Under the pieces are notes generated by a model, which was not told the DNA's origin, did no database searches, and worked only from the letters and a program-made list of their open reading frames with translations. This document shows, one piece after another, positions 58,421 through 64,000 of a DNA stretch of 64,000 nucleotides (the first letter of the stretch is position 1; every line of letters begins with the position of its first letter). Source of the DNA: Lepiota brunneoincarnata (Eukaryota > Basidiomycota > Agaricomycetes > Agaricales > Agaricaceae); the NCBI GenBank assembly GCA_023014365.1, contig JAEBUN010000001.1:124001-188000 (forward strand), read 5' to 3'. The position numbers and the translations under genes were made by a program.

Positions 58421-59230
58421 TCAGGAATCTCTGAAGGAGGATGTGTTTCTTTTTTGATCTTGCGACGACCCCCCTAGCCTGTTGAACAGGAAGTTAGCAC
58501 CACCATACAAAGGACTCATACAGCTTGCAAGACTTACGCGCGCCAGCCTCAGGAGAATCTTATAATCCAAGTTTTTGAGGTCGCGTTCGGTTATATGTCG
58601 AACGGTTGTACGGGCATCGACGCGAGTGGAGGACGAGGGGTCAAGGATCGGCATGGGGTTGACGACGGGCGAGGGATTAATGAGGGACGAGGGGCCGGCG
58701 GCGGGCGAGGGGTCGATGGTGGGCGGGAGATTAGAGGTGGGTGGGGGGTTGGTGATGGGCAGGGGGGATTCGGTAGGCAAGGGGTTAAGAAGGTCGCTGA
58801 GAGTAGGACGTCGACGCCTAGAGGGCGGTTCGGGACTAGGATGGAATTGGTATCCTGCAGGGTGCTCAGAGGCGCAAGGAGAGAGGTATTGTGAACACAC
58901 ACCTATTGAGCTGTCTGGGTCCGGGGCGCCGCCTGTGTTCCGGGGTGGGGATCCTAGGAAGTCTTGGGTAGGCTCGTGGTTTGTGTGGTCCGGTTCGTCG
59001 TCGCTTGGATACCCAAGGGAGGGAACCCTGGGGCGGAACTCGTGCCATGCGTTCGCATATGAGTTGTAGCTGGGCCCCGCACGCTCGGGCCCATTGTCAA
59101 AGGAGTGGCGAGGCGGGCACGGGCCACTCTCTTGTCTTGTTCGTGAATGGAAGGGTCGGAGAGGGGGGAAGGAATTGTAGGGGTTCGTGGATGCGGATGG
59201 CTGCTTTTGGTCTGATCTCTCGGCGGGCAT
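58421..59230 (-). CDS. Pro/Ser-rich hypothetical protein with degenerate repeats
   Basis: The ATG at 59230 gives MPAERSDQKQPSASTNPYNS. The protein is disordered and rich in Pro, Ser and Arg. Residues about 145-200 form short degenerate repeats of the type NP-x-P (LLNPLPTESPLP, ITNPPPTSNLPP, LINPSPVVNPMP). A more ordered end reads HITERDLKNLDYKILLRLAR. An intron (about 58540-58480) may join this to LGGSSQDQKRNTSSFRDS. Function unknown. It lies inside the interval that separates the two esterase fragments, so it may have arrived with the insertion. The frame is open for 270 codons, but GC-rich low-complexity DNA can do that by chance. Confidence 0.45.
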   Translation of the reverse strand: MPAERSDQKQPSASTNPYNSFPPLRPFHSRTRQESGPCPPRHSFDNGPERAGPSYNSYANAWHEFRPRVPSLGYPSDDEPDHTNHEPTQDFLGSPPRNTGGAPDPDSSIGVCSQYLSPCASEHPAGYQFHPSPEPPSRRRRPTLSDLLNPLPTESPLPITNPPPTSNLPPTIDPSPAAGPSSLINPSPVVNPMPILDPSSSTRVDARTTVRHITERDLKNLDYKILLRLARVSLASCMSPLYGGANFLFNRLGGSSQDQKRNTSSFRDS

Positions 59231-61769
59231 GGCAGGCGATATGTCGGAACAGGAGGTAATCGTTAATGGGATCCATGTTTATGTTCGAGCGTGGCTTTAA
59301 GGACATTGGACACCGATTGTTCTGCCCGAGCACAATGGCACCAGGAAGGCCCATTATTCAACCCATATCTTTTGGTCTCAGCCCATTGAAATCAAAAATT
59401 TGTCGCGTGGCGCATTAAATAGCCTTCCTAAACAGTGCGTGAGCGTAACCAAACAGAAGCCGTATAATGGATGAATGGATAGTTGGAAGCGTACAAACAT
59501 ACAAACTGAAGGGTTCAAGGAGCCAAATAACATCGGGACACGGACTGGAGTCCGGGGGGTGGTTACCTCAGCTGCGGCCATGGCCGCTGGACCCAATGTC
59601 AGGGACGTGCCGGCCCCCAATTATTTTCCTGCCCGATCTTGTGCATATCTATGGTCAAATGGACGGTCGGGGCACGGGGCATAGTCGTTGTGAACTCCCT
59701 GCCCGGTCGCTTTGCCATTTGAGCATATCCGGAGCCAAGCACAAGGCTCTATTATTGGCCCGCCATCGCCATTTCCCCGTGTCATTGTTCGTGTCACTGT
59801 ATATTCAGTGACACCCCCGGACACTAGACGGTGTGACCACTGTCCCAAACACACTACGGGAATATTCACGAGGATGGTAACACACCCAAGGGTATCTGGG
59901 ATAGACATCGACACACCCGCCCCCCCCAGCCCCACTCCCGAGTCCTCCTCTCTCCCTCTCCAGCCTGAATGATTTTCTGCACCTTCTACAGCATCTCCGT
60001 CATCGACTCCTCCCCTCCTACCTAGCTTCACCGCCCGCCCCAGTTGGTCTCAGCTTCCTCCAATACGTGTCAAATGCCCCACCCGCCTGGTCAGTTCTCC
60101 ACCTCAATTTTCCCTGGCACCGACGCCTTGCCCTCCTGTTTCTACAGCATTGGCCTGGAGCTCTGACGACTTGGTTGGGTAGCTTGAGTATGCATAGCAG
60201 GTCTCTCTGAGAGCTTCAAGTTCCAGTTCTTCTTCCGCTGGGCCCCTTCAGTGGCACCGGTGATGTCGATTGGCCAGATCCTCTTTCCATGGGATGTCCT
60301 CGACAAAGCTGCGTCTCAGAGAAGTTGACCGAGAGTCCCTGCACACAGGACCCCACAGTCGTATATATGCTGTCTCTGTGGAGGATGGAGGCTCCTGACG
60401 AGATGGATTATGCTGGGCTAGGGCGTGAGCTGGTAGGGGTATCGCGGCTGCGGCTCCTCCTCTCATAGCCTCTATTATGGGCACGTTTGGAGGTGAATAT
60501 ATGCAGCCCCCTTTGGGTCATCGTCAAACATATAAATGCAGGAATAATCGATGGCTGCAACAGTTGGGTTGCTAGCACCATAGGATGTTCGACGCAGTGC
60601 AGGTTCCCAAGTCAGAGATAAGTCCTGTCTCCACATCAACTTGCGCAGGTCCTCTAATTTAGTAGGCACCGGCAAGGGTGAAGAGGCCCGAACGCTGAAC
60701 AAAGGCCCCAGGACGCCCAGTGATGGCAATGTCGCAGACCATACGGACTATGTATAGCCTGGCTGGTGTGGAATGTGCACAGACACAGCATTGCGCGTAG
60801 GGTCCCAGTGTTGTTCATCGTATCGTTATCGTTCCAGGGTCTCGACCTTCGTAACTTCAACCCCCTTCCCTCGAACCTATTCCCCGGAGAACTCGTTCTA
60901 TCCAAGGTGGCTCTCGTTGCAAACTTGAGTGCCAGCCAAATCTTAAGGGAAATCAGATTATTTTTGATCAACATGTAAGTCGTCCTTCTCTCGTTCTCCA
61001 GCACCAACTTAGGGTTGACGACCCTACTCTTTTCCGGACGGTACTCTATCCGGGATCGCGACTATGTGACAAGGGTTGTAAATGTGAAACTAATTGATGA
61101 ACAATTTGCGGATTAGGCCCGAGCGACGGGAGCGTGGCCTGATGCCTCGGAAGTAGCAGTAGCTGGGATTGTCAAGTAACTCGTCTTGGCCGTGTTAAGG
61201 GGGGTGGAAGCCATTAAAAGCTCGAGGTTTTCCTGATCATCACAGGTCGGTGGTTCTGGTAGTAAATCCAACCCGGTGACACACTCTCGTTCTACTTGAG
61301 GTTGCCATTTACCGATATCTCGTCTCTCTCGGCGAAGTGGTCTTCAGATGCTCATGCCCTGGTTAAGTAGGTGTCGCGCGGAGGGATCCCCTGAATTCCC
61401 TCGGGGGCGGTTGCAATCTTCTTGGGGGATACGGTAGTCATGGCCAGGGGATGGCTCGGGTGGTTGTCTAGGGCAGCGGGCTGCGTTGTGCGGTGGGGTT
61501 GGCAGGGCTGCAAGGAGCGAGCATCCCAGCGGCGCGGGTCGACCACAAGCCATCTTAGTTATGTCCAGGTAATTCCGCGCAACAAGGGCCTCAGTCCTGT
61601 ATGGCGTCTGGACCCTATTCGTTCGTGTCGGCGTGAACACTCAGTGGAAGAGGCGTGACAGTGTCGTGACGGGGCTCAAGGCATTGCATCAATGGTTCCT
61701 CTGGGAAACGCGGCGACCTCCAAGTCCGGGGAAAGTCTGCAAAGGTGAATTTCTTTGAACATACGTGCT
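59231..61769. other. 2.5 kb without a recognised gene
   Basis: Open frames on both strands overlap without motifs or consistent splice signals. A minus-strand frame at 59268 starts MDPINDYLLFRHIACHARRE and could be an alternative 5' part of the Pro-rich gene. I find no transposase, reverse transcriptase, terminal repeat or RNA gene. Confidence 0.4.
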
Positions 61770-62036
61770 CAGGCTCACTCCACCGATACGAACCCTAGTG
61801 TAGCCCCGGACCTTCTGGCATTTATCTCTCGGTTCGCTACCACTTTGGATCCCAACGATAACAGCATTTTTGGGGTGTTCTCGTTTAAATGGCCTCAGTA
61901 TACCAGTGCAAACCCGAATCAGATGGTGCTGAATGACGGTATCATTCCACTAACCGTCGGGCAGGATACCTACCGAGGAGAGGCGATGAGTTTTCTGACG
62001 AAGCTGAGTCTTACCAATCCTTTCGAATCAAGCTAG
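61770..62036 (+). pseudogene. 3' fragment of a second carboxylesterase
   Basis: Reads DLLAFISRFATTLDPNDNSI, then FSFKWPQYTSANPNQMVLND and DTYRGEAMSFLTKLSLTNP, ending ESS at 62036. It corresponds residue by residue to the C-terminal exon of copy 1 (RFTAKLDPNSNSFFSFKWPKY, GEDTYRREQMDFLTELTL). Upstream there is no esterase middle part. It is probably the 3' end of the gene begun at 56649. Confidence 0.75.
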
Positions 62037-63567
62037 CGAAATGTATGACTTCCCTCTTTTACAAATGAAATAGTTGTCGAGTAAACATCGGGTGGGATGT
62101 CCCAAGCGGAGTCAGCCTTACTGAACGATCCTTAGGAACCACGGGCGGTAAACGGGTTTCCCTAAGTAAGAGGGCCGAAACACGTAACGCATAACGCCAC
62201 CGTCACCTTCTCCGGCGCGAGTCCACCTGACTTGCCCAGCACGCTCCAATTTCCAAATACCCTCCGCGATTCTTCTGTAATTTTGACCGTACCCAGGTTG
62301 GTTTCAGCAGAAACCATGAACCGGGGACTAATGTTGGTGGTGTTGTGGATGGTGACGGGATGGCGACCGGGCTTCGTGCCAGTTTACATGCTCATCTTGA
62401 ACTGGCCTCTACTCCGGGAAGGCTTATTGTTACGTATCCCAGTTTGTGCCTTCAGCTGTTCCGTCATCCCGTGCACGTTACACGTGGCCACTCTCTTCAC
62501 AATTTCCGGGCTGCGGCGGTGTGGAATTGGCCTTCGAGTCCATCAAGTAGGACTTGCACGGGCACGTCTCTGCATCACCTGGGTTTCTCTTCAAAGTTCC
62601 TGAATGGTGCTCCGTCTGACAACACCATAATCGCTGAACACTCGTTGTTGAGTCGAATGCTTTCAGTCACCACCTCCTGCCTTTAGAGGGTCATTTTTCA
62701 TGAAAGAAAAGAACCCCCAACCGACCACAGCACAGACGCTAGAACTCCAATCCTGCCTTCCAGGCACTATGACTCTGCGCTTGCTTGACCTATGGCATAA
62801 ATCTCTCGCCGTAGTAGCTAGGTCACAATCTAGTCGCTGAGAGCAACATCCACCGATTGATGGGTAAGTGTTCGGGGCGTATTCCTTATTCGAGTTTTGC
62901 TGACTGAATACATCAGATATGCGTGATCATACCAGCCTTCGAACGCCCCTGTTTGGAGCTTCTTATTCGAAACGTTGCCGAAGCATTGCCGCAAATCTTT
63001 GTCGGCTATGCTTCAACGATTCGTCTTCAAACCCTCGATCCCTGAGCCACAGTGTTGGAACATATTGGCGCGGTCTGCACCAGAGTTTCGGATATGCGTG
63101 GTAAACAGGCTTCATGGACAGAAAGTGTCCTTCCTCCTTTGTCGTTGATCGCAGCTTGATGTTATCAATGCATCACTGACCTATCTAGACCCGTTCGAAT
63201 ACCCATGATACGACACTACGTTCAAATGCCAGGCTCCTGGGGTATAGGGAAGAGTATGAAGCGTTCTTGGTCTCACTTATGTGTTTGATGTACTGGCGTA
63301 AATATCCACAGGCATTCTTCGCTCAAGAGCATTCTGTTCCGCTTCTCCGCAGGAAGTCACATTCCACTCAGCTCTCAGCCGCGCCACGCGTTCTGAGTAT
63401 GCCGTCCAGTGATCGCCTGGATCGACCCTGGGGATATATTGTTCCACAGCCTTGGCTCGTGCACTCTTCATACCCTTCATTTTTCTCACCGACCCCAGTA
63501 TAAGAGATTCGGTAATTGACTGCCTCCGTGAGCCAACCCCTCCCCCCTACCATTAGCCTTTGAAGTC
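62037..63567. other. 1.5 kb without a recognised gene
   Basis: Several plus-strand frames look mildly protein-like, for example about 62918-63049, reading IIPAFERPCLELLIRNVAEA and then YASTIRLQTLDP. No family can be named and no gene model closes. Confidence 0.4.
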
Positions 63568-64000
63568 ATGCAAGATACTATCTTGAAGCCGAGCAACTCG
63601 AAGCTCCTCAGCCCTCGCTTAAAGAAGGCCCTGTCCCGGCTTGTCATTCTTCATGCTGTAGCAAACCTGGCCATATTCCCCCTGGCGTACCCATATCTGA
63701 AGGGGAACACAGGCCATGTCCTGTCTGATGTCGACCTGGTCATGATTTACGTTTTGCCGCCCGCATCGATTTTCATACACAATATAATACGGTATGTGGG
63801 AATATTCTCAAGTTCTTACTACATTGCTAATCAGTAGCTATCGTCTATCGTAGCTTGTGGGAGTTGAAGTATTGGTTTGTGATATTCGAGTTGCTGTGGT
63901 CAGTCACCGAGATTGCTGGACGTAGGTTATGTCTATGTTTTATTTAGGCTTTTTCTCACCACCATTCAGTTGCAGTCTCCTTGGCGCTTCCCTTTATCCT
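63568..64000 (+). CDS. Membrane protein, 5' part only
   Basis: The start at 63568 gives MQDTILKPSNSKLLSPRLKK, then hydrophobic segments LVILHAVANLAIFPLAYPYL and LVMIYVLPPASIFIHNIIR. An intron at about 63792-63853 joins LWELKYWFVIFELLWSVTEI, a third hydrophobic stretch, and a donor (GTAGGT) follows near 63921. The gene continues beyond the right edge. This looks like a four-span fungal membrane protein of unknown function. Confidence 0.6.

Noticed and set aside
58575..59069. Gly-rich 164-codon open frame on the plus strand
   Set aside because: It is the complement of the Pro-rich frame on the minus strand; GC-rich repeats keep both strands open.
59097..59354. Possible HMG-box or mating-type factor (MDPINDYLLFRHIACHARRE)
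   Set aside because: Only the first few residues resemble an HMG box; the conserved aromatic and basic core does not follow.
1..64000. CRISPR arrays, bacterial operons, phage or viral genes
   Set aside because: No regularly spaced repeats, no ribosome-binding-site pattern and no phage or viral protein were seen; the intron-rich eukaryotic structure explains the window.

Overview
The window is nuclear DNA of a filamentous basidiomycete, most likely an Agaricomycete mushroom. Evidence: nearly every gene is cut by several introns of about 50-60 bases; genes are dense on both strands; and the content is typical of mushrooms (tandem heme-thiolate peroxidases, paired delta-12-type fatty acid desaturases, NACHT and BTB proteins, tandem F-box genes, a 'DUF7587'-like protein), next to conserved housekeeping genes. 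All family assignments were made by reading translations; no database was searched.

Layout. 0-7.5 kb: BRO1/ALIX-type endosomal protein (-, runs off the left edge), MIC10 (+), a Yip1-family Golgi protein (-), and the meiotic MutS homologue MSH4 (+). 7.7-10.4 kb: two tandem heme-thiolate peroxidase genes (-), with a relic of the MSH4 3' end between them. 10.5-14.6 kb: a 174-bp inverted-repeat element, a DUF4743/NUDIX hydrolase (+) and serine palmitoyltransferase LCB2 (+). 15.1-20.7 kb: two divergent delta-12-type desaturases around a 1.7-kb spacer. 21.0-26.5 kb: tRNA-dihydrouridine synthase DUS3 (+) and a USP-fold protein that appears to lack its catalytic Cys and His (+). 26.6-31.4 kb: two tandem F-box/leucine-rich genes with a pair of small related ORFs between them. 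31.7-39.7 kb: small mitochondrial-type protein (-), DUF7587-like protein (+), O-methyltransferase (-), ThiF/E1-like t6A dehydratase (-). 40.1-45.7 kb: NACHT NTPase (-), BTB-like gene (-) and a candidate intron-containing tRNA-His (+). 46.0-52.1 kb: UDP-glucose dehydrogenase (-), M20 Cys-Gly dipeptidase (-), SUZ-domain protein (-), ribosomal protein uL1/L10a (+). 53.3-62.0 kb: an apparently complete type-B carboxylesterase/lipase (+), then a second copy present only as separate 5' and 3' pieces 5 kb apart around a Pro-rich hypothetical gene. 63.6-64.0 kb: the 5' part of a membrane protein.

Several genes fit common pathways: LCB2 and the desaturases (membrane lipids), BRO1 and the Yip1 protein (endomembrane traffic), DUS3 and the t6A dehydratase (tRNA modification), UGDH (nucleotide-sugar supply). 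They look like an ordinary fungal gene row, not a cluster.

The most striking global feature is a set of about twenty single-base frame breaks in otherwise well-preserved coding sequence. Every one I could resolve is a +1 insertion; none is a deletion. This points to residual insertion errors in the underlying sequence more than to gene death, and it affects how every broken gene here should be read. The best biological candidates for follow-up are the predicted pseudo-deubiquitinase, the peroxidase duplication with its MSH4 scar, the inverted-repeat element and the split carboxylesterase.
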